Of a stretch of DNA of 64,000 bases, positions 36,083 through 46,075 are shown piece after piece. The translations under genes were made by a program, and so were the position numbers. Position 1 is the stretch's first letter. Each line of letters begins with the position of its first letter. A model generated the notes under the pieces. It was not told where the DNA came from, made no database searches, and saw nothing but the letters and a program-made list of their open reading frames with translations. This DNA is from Limnanthes douglasii subsp. nivea (Eukaryota > Streptophyta > Magnoliopsida > Brassicales > Limnanthaceae), in contig JAUPFV010000002.1 in NCBI GenBank assembly GCA_036936605.1, forward strand, positions 160,944,813 through 161,008,812, written 5' to 3'.

Positions 36083-36835
36083 ATGAAGTTAAACTTTTGT
36101 ACTCTTCAAATTCGATGAGTCAGTGTTTTGCAACTCATGTGATCTAAAAACGTTTATGTAAATCGGATGTTTAACTTGTTTGACTCAAAGTAATAGTTTT
36201 ATGTTTTTTTTTGTAAATCACTATTAGTGAACTCAATTGTGTTAAAAACTACATTGTCAAATTATAGATTAGACAATTTTAATATCGACCATGAAATGAA
36301 ATTAATTATTCATATTATAAGTAACCCTAATAATAATGTTAGTCATACTACAAGTAACAGTAATGATACTGTTATTCATAACTTAAAATAATAAATTGCT
36401 TTCTTCATAAATGATATTATAAATTGCAGTTTATGGTACATTTCTATGATAGAGAGAAGCTCAATATCCACATAAGAATAGCTTTGAACTAACATTTTAT
36501 TCCATATAAAATAGGCAATTACACTTAACAATCAGTTATAACATCAACCATGAACTTGATTTTAATTAGCAATTTGATATTAAACTTAATTTGTTAAAAA
36601 AATGTATTGATTGAGGTAATCAATAAAAAATTACATAGTCATAGTATAAGATCAGATATTTATGTTGTAGGTCAAAATATTAACAAAATTAAACACGTTA
36701 TAAGTAGCACTAATAAACACTGTTAATCATACCACAAGTAACATTAATAATACTGTTAATCATTAGCAAATAAAAAGTCATATGATAATGATATTTGATA
36801 TAAAATACTACAACAAATCTTAATAAAATCCAATA
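36083..36835. other. Spacer between the converging MULE genes
   Basis: No ORF of note. It holds AGTAACA(G)TAAT...ACTGTTATTCAT motifs at 36,325-36,380 and 36,695-36,765 and a 126-bp segment (36,427-36,552) copied in the transposase leader at 39,385-39,510. Confidence 0.6.
36427..36552. repeat. 126-bp direct repeat, copy 1 (MULE spacer)
   Basis: CAGTTTATGGTACATTTCTA... to ...ACCATGAA matches 39,385-39,510 along its full length with scattered substitutions and no net length change. Confidence 0.9.
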
Positions 36836-39190
36836 CTATTTAAAAATAATGTGAGTCCAATAAACATAATTTTTTTTTATTTTCGTACATAAAAATAAGA
36901 AATGAACTAACGTAAAATGTGAAACGTTTATCGCCGTACATGACCTTTTGTTATGACCAATAGCTTTACACCTACTGCATTTAACCTTTCTTACAACCAG
37001 TTCACCTCGTGAAGGAATTCTTTTCTTCTTTGGTCTACCACGTTGTCTTTTCAAAACTGGAGGTTGTACGATAGGAGATTCATCAACAACTGAAGATTGT
37101 CCAAACGAGGTAAAATGGTGTATCGGCATCGAATAAAATTCTCGATACACACTAGAATGAAATATTGTTCAATAAAACTAGTTGGTCTCTCTTGGGTTTT
37201 GGTGATAACAGCCAAGGCATGCGAACATGGAAAACAATCCGACTACCATTTACCACATGAGCAAGTAAAGTCTATCAAATTTACCACCATGGTCTGATCT
37301 GAAAAAAAACTTCATAAACCGTTGAGGAAGATGATTGAAAATACCAATCATACCTTTTATTATAAGCAAAATTCGAATCTTGTCAATGACTTCCATTATA
37401 GGGAGGGTACGTATATATCTAATTTGTGCATTGAAAGATTCTACAGCAGATGAACAAACAATCTCATATCTTTTACCTTTGAAGAACGCATTCGAATAAT
37501 TTTCTGGATGAAGATTTTCTAAAAACATTACCATTGTCTCTCCACCTTCTCTTATAAACTCACCCATAGACTGAAAAATAGATGTTCAGTGGGTGCATAA
37601 GCACATTCGGTGAACTTATTAACCAATCTATCTCGTACACCTTTTGAAAATTTCTTAAGCCAATCTCTTAAGTTAATAAGTAGGTGGTAAAGGCAATACG
37701 AATGACAAGCATCAGGAAATAAAGTCCGAATAGATGTGATAATACCTATAAAGCCATCTGAAACGAAAGTTAACTTTCGACCTAATAAGTGTGGCTTTAG
37801 CAATGCCAAAAACCATAGCCAATTAGTTGAATCTTCCGAATCAACAATTGCTAATGCAATCGGAAACAACCCTATAACAAGTAACATAAACATTCTTAGA
37901 TAAACTAGCATAAGAAATCAGCTATATTCAGCTATGTTCACTAAAATATTGCTGAAAAATCATGTAAAAAGTAACACAAAAAAGCATAAGAATGTAAAAT
38001 CAACTATATCCAATAAAAATATTGCAGAAACACCTTGTAGCAAGTAACATAAAAAATACATAAAGAATTAAAATAAAAAAGGTATAAAGTAAGTTTGTTA
38101 CCTTGATTTCCATCAATAGATATTGCTGAAAGTAGAGTTCATTTGTATTTTCCCTTTAAAAATGTTCCATCCAACTGAATAAGGGGTAAACATCTTTCAA
38201 ATCCTTTAAGACAAGCACCAAATGCAATGAAACATCTACTAAATGCAGACGTATCCCGATTATATTCCAATTGAAAATCGCTGTTAGGATCTAGATTTTT
38301 CATAGCTTTGATATAAACCTTTATACGACCATAAGATGTAGAACTATCTCCAAATACTCCACTTCTTGCTTTTTCTAGAGTTGTCCAAGCTACTTTATAG
38401 GTAATATCCAACCCATATCTAGTTTTTAGAATATCTTTTATACCAGTAGCAGTAATGTTTTTATTATTCTTAACTTCTCATAAAATTTCATTAACCACAA
38501 TGTTAGACGTCAAATGTTTATTTGGTTTGTTCTTCAAAATAACACAACATGTGTGTTCACTTACATATTTCCTTATAACCATAGAATCATTAGCAATATC
38601 AATTGAAGCATATATCCTCCATGGGCAGTTTTTTGATTTCTTGAACTCACAAGAAGCACCAATTTGACGCTTTGTATTACGGTCATAATTAAATGCAAAC
38701 CTATTTTCTATCGCAAACTTCGAAAGTTAATGCCGAAACTCAACATATCCATCATTAAAACCTGACCAACACCTTCTATTATAGTACGCCAAGACTTTGT
38801 GGCAAGTTCTTTAGTGTTGTCATTAAAAAACCTAGCATTCAAAGTATCGCCAATAAAAGGTAAGCCTAAAACATTGTTACTTTGACGTGCAGTAGAAAAT
38901 GGATCTTCCCGTAAACTAATATGACTGCTACCATTGACAAGAACATGTATCTCCACTTGGAATTGTCATGATTGTTGAACAATACCAATCATCGATATAA
39001 AATCATCTTCCCTTGACAGCAACCCATTTTTAATATTACCACAATCGAACTTAAGACTAATATTATCTCTATCCAACTCCATCCATCTATCTAAAACATA
39101 ATCAAACATACCTTCCAAGTTAGCAAAAGAATATAATGGTTGGACAGCAATGTCTCCATTATACTTAAGAATTGCAAATGTAGTCGACAT
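36836..39190 (-). pseudogene. MURA-type transposase of the MULE, disabled
   Basis: The start is taken as the ATG at 39,190 (MSTTFAILKYNGD), just after a splice acceptor TTTTGCAG. Domains in order: MuDR region FAFNYDRNTKRQIG...CPWRIYASI...VSEHTC (38,700-38,550); MULE core with SYGRIKVYIKAMKNLDPNSD and LDGTFLKGKYK (first catalytic Asp, about 38,160); a GT-AG intron 38,101-37,872; GLFPIALAIVDSEDSTNWLW, FVSDGF (second Asp) and CLYHLLINL; SSAVESFNAQIR (about 37,450); SWIM finger FTCSCGKW...CFPCSHALAV (37,275-37,205); RGRPKKKR basic motif; and CCHC knuckle KCSRCKAIGHNKRSC (about 36,980). Breaks: TGA near 38,960, a frameshift near 38,725, stops near 38,480, 38,140 and in the SWIM finger, and a frameshift near 37,580. 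Confidence 0.88.
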
Positions 39191-39384
39191 ATTACAAACC
39201 TGCAAAATTACAAGCTGCAGGCTTAGATATTAGAGTTAAAAACTCCAGACTTAAATAACAGACTTAAAAACTGCAAATGTAATAAGAAGACATGAAGTAA
39301 TAATAGTAAGGTTTCTTTCTCGTTAAATAGCAGACTCAAATCTGACGTAGAGAAGTAACAATAGTAAGGTAACATTTAATTAAC

Positions 39385-39510
39385 AATTTATGGTACAGTT
39401 CTATGATACAGCAGAAGCTCAATATGCACATAAGAATAACATTGAACTAACATTTTATTCCATATAAAATAAGCAATTACACTTAAAAATTAGCTATAAC
39501 AGCAGCCATG
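39385..39510. repeat. 126-bp direct repeat, copy 2 (transposase leader)
   Basis: This copy lies upstream of the transposase start, in what should be its 5' leader or first intron. Copy 1 lies downstream of the transposase end. Confidence 0.9.
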
Positions 39511-39765
39511 GAATCTGTAGTCTAAACTAAACACATACATAAAGCATCACTAGACAATGATCTGAATAATATACGACTAGGTAATCTGAAAATCGTTTCG
39601 AAATTAGGTTTAATTCAACAAAAAACATACTAATCTATAATATGATTCGACAGAAAAACCTAATAGTATATCACTAAATCATTCATCGGTATTCGACAGA
39701 AAATTTTAGAGAAAAAAAGATAAAAAACCTGATGGAAGGTTGAAAAAAGTTTGATCGAAGGTATT

Positions 39766-39813
39766 CCGTTTCGAGTTGTCTGAAGAGTGCCGTTTCGAGT
39801 TGTTTGAAGAGTG
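39766..39813. repeat. 24-bp tandem repeat, two copies
   Basis: CCGTTTCGAGTTGTCTGAAG plus AGTG at 39,766 is repeated at 39,790 with one change. It lies in the subterminal part of the MULE, where such repeats are common. Confidence 0.85.
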
Positions 39814-39908
39814 AGACGAAGAATTCATCGGTATTCTGTATTGAGACGATGAAGACGATTTTGACTGACATGATGAAAAGGCAGCTCTTATATGGGTTAT
39901 ATTAAATT

Positions 39909-39955
39909 AAGGGTAAATTTGTCAATAAAAAAATAAAACGTCTCTTATGGAATTA
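39909..39955 (-). repeat. Candidate right terminal inverted repeat of the MULE
   Basis: Its reverse complement starts TAATTCCA and pairs with 30,118-30,164. It lies about 50 bp outside the 24-bp subterminal repeats and the leader exon of the transposase. Confidence 0.45.
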
Positions 39956-40415
39956 TCGTACAATTAAATACACAAATTAAGAATTAGACAAAATCGGACC
40001 CACTGGACCATAATTTTTGTTCGATGGGCATACCTTAAGGGAAATAGACCTTTTATTATTTAATATATTTAGAAGTCATGTTTTAATTTTTTTGGGTTGA
40101 TGGTTAAATTAAAAAATATATGTTATACATTAATTTTATTTTTTAAAAGATAGAAGGATTTATAACTCGTGACAGATTTTATGATAAAGTTAACGTTTAT
40201 AATTTCTTATGAAAAATATATATCCCTCCTAAAAATAATGGAACTTCCTTTTATGTTTAACGAATAGGTAATGATTTAAACAAGCATTCTAATATAATCA
40301 ACAAATCGAACAAAACTTTTGGAAGCAAAAAATCTAAGGAACGAATTATAGATGGGTATGCCATATTTCAACCAATTAATGTGATAGTACCAGAAATTAA
40401 GTTTCTTATCACTTG

Positions 40416-40419
<4 letters not shown>

Positions 40420-40485
<66 letters not shown>
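40420..40485 (+). repeat. GA microsatellite in the 5' leader of the carrier gene
   Basis: A pure run of about 33 AG units ending 132 bases before the carrier ATG. A second pyrimidine CT tract (TTTCTCTCTCTGTCTCT) sits at 40,574-40,590. GA/CT tracts in promoters and 5' leaders are common in plant genes. An ORF reading through it as an Arg-Glu repeat is an artefact. Confidence 0.9.
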
Positions 40486-40487
<2 letters not shown>

Positions 40488-40616
40488 CAGTGGTCTGTTT
40501 TGAGACTGTAAAATATCCAAAGCTGCGTTTATTTAGCTCCTGTCTCTACAGCTTAAAAAGAAAACACCAGACCTTTCTCTCTCTGTCTCTGGGTTTTTGT
40601 TGTTGGTTGTTGAGAG

Positions 40617-42884
40617 ATGGGAGAAGAGAAGAAAGGTCCAGTAGCACTTAATGTTTGGCCTACCGTCAAGCCTTTCGTTAATGGCGGTGCTTCTGGTATG
40701 CTTGCTACCTGTGTTATCCAACCTATTGATATGATTAAGGTATTTATTTGACTTGTTCATCATCTACGTTGTTTTCTTTTTTAAAGCCTAACTTCTTTAG
40801 CTCAAAATGGGGTCTCGAGATCTAGGTTCTGATGGGTTTTTTTGTTGTTTCTTGTTGGGCGATGCAGGTAAGGATTCAACTAGGGGAGGGTTCAGCTGGA
40901 AGTGTGACAAAGACCATGCTTAAGAATGAAGGTTTTGGTGCCTTTTACAAGGTTTGTTTCTTTTTCATTTTTAAATCTTACTAGGTTTCATAAAGTGTCT
41001 CGTTTATTTTTGAGTTTCAGATTCGTCGTTTCAAATGAAAAAATATCAATCTTGTGCTCAAATTTGTTGTTTAACTTAGAAAGATTTGTGTACTTAGAAA
41101 GATGAACATTAAGAGCTTTTAGTTTTGGTTTCTATAGATAGAAGTGTATTTATTGTCTTCCCTTACTGGATTATTTGGAGCTTTGAAGCAGAATAAAAGA
41201 GTGGGGTGTCTTTGCTAGTGATTGATCCACAATTTAGAATTATAAATGACGTGAATTACCACAAACGTACATATTATAATTTTGAAGTTTAGCTTCGCAC
41301 ATATAAAACCGAGTTGTTCTTGTTTACTGTAGTTTGTTTTTGGCTCTAACCTAAATCATTATTACAGGGGTTGTCGGCTGGTTTACTAAGGCAAGCTACT
41401 TATACCACAGCCCGGCTTGGAACATTCAGGTGTGTGATTCTCTATTTAAGTACAACAATGTGTGCGTTTTGGTTTTTTTGTTATAATCCATTGTTGTTTT
41501 GAGATGTCTTACTATCAACTCATTATATTCATTTAGGTTCAATTCCAGTCGGACTGGTTGTTTGGGTATCTGCTTTTATTTAGAAAATATATTCTCTTCA
41601 TTTTTTCATATCTGAAGAGTAGTTGAAAACTTCTTATGACATAGATGACTCTCCAAGCTAGCTACGTTGATTCCGTCTCTTCTTTATGTTTGCTTGTTTG
41701 CTATTTTTTAGGTGCCTTTGTTAGAGATTTTCCGGAAAAATAATACACTTCTGTTTTAGCTACCCTTTATTTGTATACTGCATAGGTGCACGATAGACCT
41801 TACATGCCATTTTATACTTGCATCTTGAGGTAATGGGTTAATTCTTATTTTTGTAGGATTTTGACAAACAAAGCTATCGAAGCCAACGAAGGAAAGCCTC
41901 TACCTTTATACCAGAAAGCTTTGTGTGGACTGACTGCCGGTGCTATTGGAGCAACAGTTGGCAGCCCAGCAGATTTAGCACTTATCAGAATGCAAGCTGA
42001 TGCCACTTTGCCGGCTGCTCAGCGCCGACATTACAAGAATGCCTTTCATGCCCTTTACCGGATCAGTGCCGATGAAGGAGTTTTAGCCTTGTGGAAAGGT
42101 GCTGGCCCAACCGTAGTAAGGGCAATGGCATTGAACATGGGAATGCTTGCTTCTTACGATCAAAGTGTCGAGTTCTTTAAAGATTCCTGTGGTCTCGGTG
42201 AAGCAGCTACAGTCGTAGGTAAGCTTTTCTTTAGGTATTATCATATTGGAATCGGCACTACCAGCATTACTTATTTAGTTCTTTGCAGCTGCAAGTTCTG
42301 TTTCCGGTTTCTTTGCTGCGGCTTGTAGTTTACCCTTTGACTATGTGAAGACCCAAATACAGAAAATGCAACCTGATGCATCAGGGAAGTATCCGTACAA
42401 AGGGTCTTTGGACTGCGCAATGAAAACCTTCAAGGCAGGAGGACCATTCAAGTTCTACACTGGATTCCCTGTCTACTGCATCAGAATAGCTCCCCATGTC
42501 ATGGTAAAGTCTATATTTGTTTGTCAACTTTGGTTACCATGTATATACAGCTGTATGTTGTTAGTTTTATTAACGTTAATAAAAAAATCCGTAGGAGCTG
42601 GTTTGAGTTATCTACTTCTCTAAAAAAGAATCGATTTAATGATGAGCCGGATTGTCTAGTTTCCAGTACCAAGTTAGAACCTGCTGCAATTTTTTTACCT
42701 GGACCGTAGTTTTTGCTTTAAAATTAGCATCTCCCTAGTCAGATACTGCTCTTGCATGTGTGGCTTCGACTTTAAGTAGATATAAATCACCAGGTCTAGA
42801 AACTGATTGGGGATTGGTGTTATGCAGATGACTTGGATATTCCTAAACCAGATTCAAAAACTGGAGAAGAATGCTGGTCTATAG
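40617..42884 (+). CDS. DTC: Mitochondrial dicarboxylate/tricarboxylate carrier (DTC)
   Basis: Six exons (40,617-40,739; 40,868-40,951; 41,368-41,429; 41,857-42,218; 42,289-42,503; 42,828-42,884) join through GT-AG introns to 903 nt, 300 residues plus stop, close to the usual ~298 for plant DTC. Three repeats of about 100 residues carry the mitochondrial carrier signatures: QPIDMIKVRIQLGEG (residues 35-49), SPADLALIRMQADA (126-139) and LPFDYVKTQIQKM (225-237). The N-terminus MGEEKKGPVALNVWPTVKPF and C-terminus MTWIFLNQIQKLEKNAGL are typical of the plant DTC group within the oxoglutarate/malate carrier branch. Known members sit in the inner mitochondrial membrane and exchange 2-oxoglutarate, malate and oxaloacetate with citrate-type acids. 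No frameshift or stop is seen. Neighbours are unrelated transposons. Confidence 0.96.
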
Positions 42885-42918
42885 TGTTTCTTCTTGCAGC
42901 TGGAGGCTGAGGCGATCA

Positions 42919-42924
42919 AATAAA
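42919..42924 (+). terminator. Possible polyadenylation signal of the carrier gene
   Basis: AATAAA occurs 35 bases after the TAG stop. T-rich sequence follows through about 43,160, consistent with a 3' UTR of up to 250 bases. The real cleavage site may be further downstream. Confidence 0.4.
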
Positions 42925-43160
42925 ATATCATTGGGTTTGTACCCTGCTTACGCATTTTTATTCTGATTTCGCAGTTTCGGAACCAATGCCATTCAGTATG
43001 TGATTGCACAAACATCACTCTTTTTGGACATGTTTTTTGACTGTTGAAATTCGAGACATCGAATAAGTTCTGTACTCATTTGACCATCAACTTACGTACT
43101 GTTGTGTTAACTGATCATTGCTGAGTTTCCGTCTGATTTGATATTCTTAAATGATTGTAT

Positions 43161-43797
43161 GGAGTATACTATCACTAGAAGTTAAAAAAGCGTGATTTTC
43201 GTATCTAATTTTGAATATACCCAAAACTCTACTTTTTTTACGTGTTCATTTCTAGATTCTTTTAACATTTTATTATTATTATAGTGGTTAGATTTGTTGG
43301 GTAGATTAATATTAATGTGTGTACATATATAATTATAGTATATAGTTTAGGGTGAGGTGGTCGTTTTGTTTTCTTTTGTTCTGCGACCATAGTGCATAAC
43401 TTTTATAATAACGGTGCAATGTGTATATTTTAAACGGGAACGTCAATAAAGGTACCGGTATACAACTATTATCTATCATTTATTTCAATTTAATATTTAT
43501 TTTTGGTGAACAACTTCCATTTTTTTTTTATAATAATGTATTATTATCGGTCAATTTTAAATTCCGTTTACAGTAATTTGGTTTTAATTCTAATATTTTT
43601 TATTTATTTAAGAAAGTGTACAACTCAACATTTTTGTCTGAAACTACTACCCTAGGGATCAATATACATGATGAATGTGGAATTTCAGATATATTAAACA
43701 TGTGATTTTAGATTTATTAAACGCCTAATTTATAATATAATAAATCAGAACAATAAAGCATAACATCAAAGTATAATAAACATTCCATGAAACCGAC
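43161..43797. other. AT-rich intergenic DNA without recognised genes
   Basis: Nothing recognisable on either strand. Confidence 0.5.
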
Positions 43798-43879
43798 GTC
43801 TTCCTGTTTCACCTTTTCAGTTGTCATGTATGGACGTGGTCTTCCTGTTTCACCTTCTCAGTTGTCATGTATGGACGTG
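43798..43879. repeat. 41-bp tandem duplication
   Basis: GTCTTCCTGTTTCACCTT at 43,798 recurs at 43,839. The copies are nearly identical and abut. Confidence 0.92.
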
Positions 43880-44570
43880 TCCAGTTGAGTCCTAATTTAC
43901 AGAGCTCTTTGTTTTTTTTATGCAAAAATACTTCCATTAAGACCTGTCCTCTATATTGAATTCTCATTGTCTAACTCTAGACGCATACCTGCTCCTCATC
44001 AATGTTTGGTAATGACTCAAATTAACAAATATTTAATACAGTTACAATTCTTAACTAGAGAGTTGGCGTCAACTGCTAACATCAAGTTACAATATCAAAC
44101 CAAACAGAATCGTCGAATCAACCAATTAAACCATAATGTCCGCCAATTATACCTTCATGCAAATCTTTTAAGATAAATGAAGTTATTTCTTCACATATTT
44201 TAAAGTGTTTGTGTTGACCTAACTCTAAATGCTCATGCTTTAGCTTTTATCTTGAAGGCTATAATTATGCCCTTTCTTATAATGGATGATGTAATCACCA
44301 TCACCCTTAATGTCTTTTATTCTTATGAACTGGTTTTGGAAGGCCTTTCAGGACACCTTGTAAACTACGCCCCCTCTACAATACTCGGGCGTAGAAAGAT
44401 TACATATTGAGTTCATGATGTGTCTGGATTCATGTATGATAAAAATCTAGCCCATATAAGTCTCACGTACTTTTATTAATACACCGCCTAAGCAGTCACG
44501 CCCACAAAGCGACGATCAACTCTTACAGGATAAACAATACATTATATTACTATATTGGTGTTAATCTACG
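43880..44570. other. No gene recognised
   Basis: A 69-codon open stretch at 43,967-44,173 has no family I recognise and no start context worth calling. Confidence 0.4.
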
Positions 44571-44750
44571 CCACCATCAATGCCATAAAATGACATGCTC
44601 TAAGGCCTCACACTAGCGGGTGAGGTTATGCAGTAAGCGCTGCAATAGACTTGGTCACCACCGGCGCCACAAAGTAACCAGTTTTAGGGCCTCACACTGG
44701 CGGTGAGGTAGCCACGCTGCAACAAGCTAGGCCACCGCCGACACTACAAG
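44571..44750. repeat. GC-richer imperfect tandem repeats, ~75-87 bp
   Basis: Units begin CCACCATCAATGCC (44,571), CCACCGGCGCCAC (44,658) and CCACCGCCGACAC (44,732). Each of the first two contains a small hairpin of the form CCTCACAC...GGTGAGG. The block is clearly less AT-rich than its surroundings. Confidence 0.7.
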
Positions 44751-44766
44751 CCCATGTATCGTATTA
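44746..44766. repeat. 21-bp direct repeat outside the MITE, left copy
   Basis: ACAAGCCCATGTATCGTATT followed by A is identical to 45,232-45,252, just beyond the right-hand target duplication of the MITE. Confidence 0.95.
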
Positions 44767-44787
44767 GTACATTGATATACTGTCTTT

Positions 44788-45213
44788 GGCTTTGAACAGT
44801 ACATCGTCCCTCGACTATCGCGTTTGGTGGCAGATAGTCCATTGACTTTCAAATGTCCGTTGACAGTCCCTGGACTATCGCGTTTGGATAAAGTTAGTCC
44901 ACCAGATCCTCTGATTCATGAGAGGCTGCCACTTGTCACCATAGTCCCCAAATTTTTGTATCAACACCAGTCCTTTGAGTTTAGTTTTTCGTAATATTCT
45001 ACATTTTGGGTTTGACCTAAACTCAAGGGACTAGTGGTGATACAAATATTTGGGGACTATGGTGACAGGTGGCAGCCTCTCATGGATCAGAGGATCTGGT
45101 GGACTAACTTTATCCAAACGCGATAGTCTAGGGACTGTCAACGGACATTTGAAAGTCAAGGGACTATCTACCACCAAACGCGATAGTCGAGGGACGATTT
45201 ACTGTTCAATGCC
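44788..45213. mobile_element. 426-bp foldback MITE, Mutator type
   Basis: Two 196-bp arms (44,788-44,983 and 45,018-45,213) are near-perfect inverted repeats around a 34-bp loop. The ends read GGCTTTGAACAGTACATCGT and, inverted, GGCATTGAACAGTAAATCGT. The direct repeat TACTGTCTTT lies immediately outside both ends (44,778-44,787 and 45,214-45,223), a 9-10 bp target duplication as made by Mutator-like elements. Each arm contains GACTATCGCGTTTGG twice. It has no coding capacity. Confidence 0.9.
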
Positions 45214-45231
45214 TACTGTCTTTTTACTAGT

Positions 45232-45252
45232 ACAAGCCCATGTATCGTATTA
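45232..45252. repeat. 21-bp direct repeat outside the MITE, right copy
   Basis: Perfect match to 44,746-44,766. Together with the 10-bp duplications, it shows the MITE sits inside a larger duplicated flank. Confidence 0.95.
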
Positions 45253-45594
45253 TCACAAAATAAAAAATATTAAAAAATATTATCATTTGTAAAATTCCAA
45301 AAAATTAGATATCAAGTGAAATAATTATACGTAATCATTACAGTAGACTAAAAATCCTACATATGTATCTTGTAAACCGTAACTCATAATAAAATACCTG
45401 AAACTACCATTGATTTTGTTTTTTTAAGATGAATAAAATAGATCCAACCATGATATTTTTGTATTTTTTTAAAAATTCATTTTTTACACTGGTCTCTCAT
45501 TATATGGTTTAACATCTATAATAGTTGGCATAATTTAACAACGATCATAGTTGTCTTGATTTCTCATTATATGGGTTAGGGTGAGATCAATAGG

Positions 45595-45858
45595 TTGAAG
45601 AAGCAGGTTACCCAACTCGAGAAGACAATCGCGGATCGGCTAAAGTGGGGTGAAACTTTGGAACAACGGATGCCTAACGAGCATGTGCTCTTTGACAAAG
45701 ACCAGACCAATTTTACAAAGTTCTTGCTGGAAAAAAACACCTTCATTTGCACTTTTAAAGAAGGATTCGAGAAGGAAAAAACAGATGATGAAAATGCGAG
45801 ACATGTACTAATGGATGATAAAAATGTGAGACCAGGGTTATTGGGTTTGGCAGAATAA
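45595..45858 (+). pseudogene. Unrecognised coiled-coil-like ORF fragment
   Basis: Eighty-seven open codons rich in Lys, Glu and Asp read KKQVTQLEKTIADRLKWGET and on to a TAA at 45,856. Heptad-like spacing suggests a coiled coil. It is followed directly by tandem repeats, an order like that of the accessory ORFs and spacers of the gypsy elements here, so it may be a relic of one. I do not recognise the protein family, and no pol is attached. Confidence 0.3.
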
Positions 45859-45904
45859 AAAAATCATTAATGGATTTGCTTTTGTCCATTTAAAAAACAT
45901 AATG

Positions 45905-46075
45905 ATTTATTACGGCTTGTCTCGCATATTTTTAATGCATAGTCGCGCGTGTTTGGTTATGTGTGGTTGCGCATGTTTATTTATATATGGTCTCGCATGT
46001 TTATTTATGTTTGATCATGGATGGTGATTATGTATGGTCTCACATCTTTGGTTATGCCTAGTCTCACATATCACT
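45905..46075. repeat. Degenerate ~30-bp tandem repeats
   Basis: Words such as GGTCTCGCATGTTTATTTAT recur about five times with changes (TCTCGCAT, GTTGCGCAT, TCTCACAT). They directly follow the coiled-coil-like ORF fragment. Confidence 0.65.

Larger units (their letters stand above)
30118..39955. mobile_element. Mutator-like element (MULE) with Ulp1-type protease gene
   Basis: A transposase gene of the MURA type (minus strand) and a Ulp1/C48-type protease gene (plus strand) converge inside a 9.8-kb block. The outer edges carry a weak inverted repeat: 30,118-30,164 and the reverse complement of 39,909-39,955 both begin TAATTCCA and share GACAAA-TTTACC-TT at the same spacing. MULEs with Ulp1-like genes (Kaonashi or KI-MULE type) are known in plants. 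Long perfect TIRs are not seen, consistent with the non-TIR MULE group. Exact ends and a 9-bp target duplication could not be fixed. Both genes are broken. Confidence 0.75.

Noticed and set aside
40418..40651. ORF starting with a long Arg-Glu repeat
   Set aside because: It is the GA microsatellite in the leader of the DTC gene read in one frame, and it overlaps the true DTC start in another frame.
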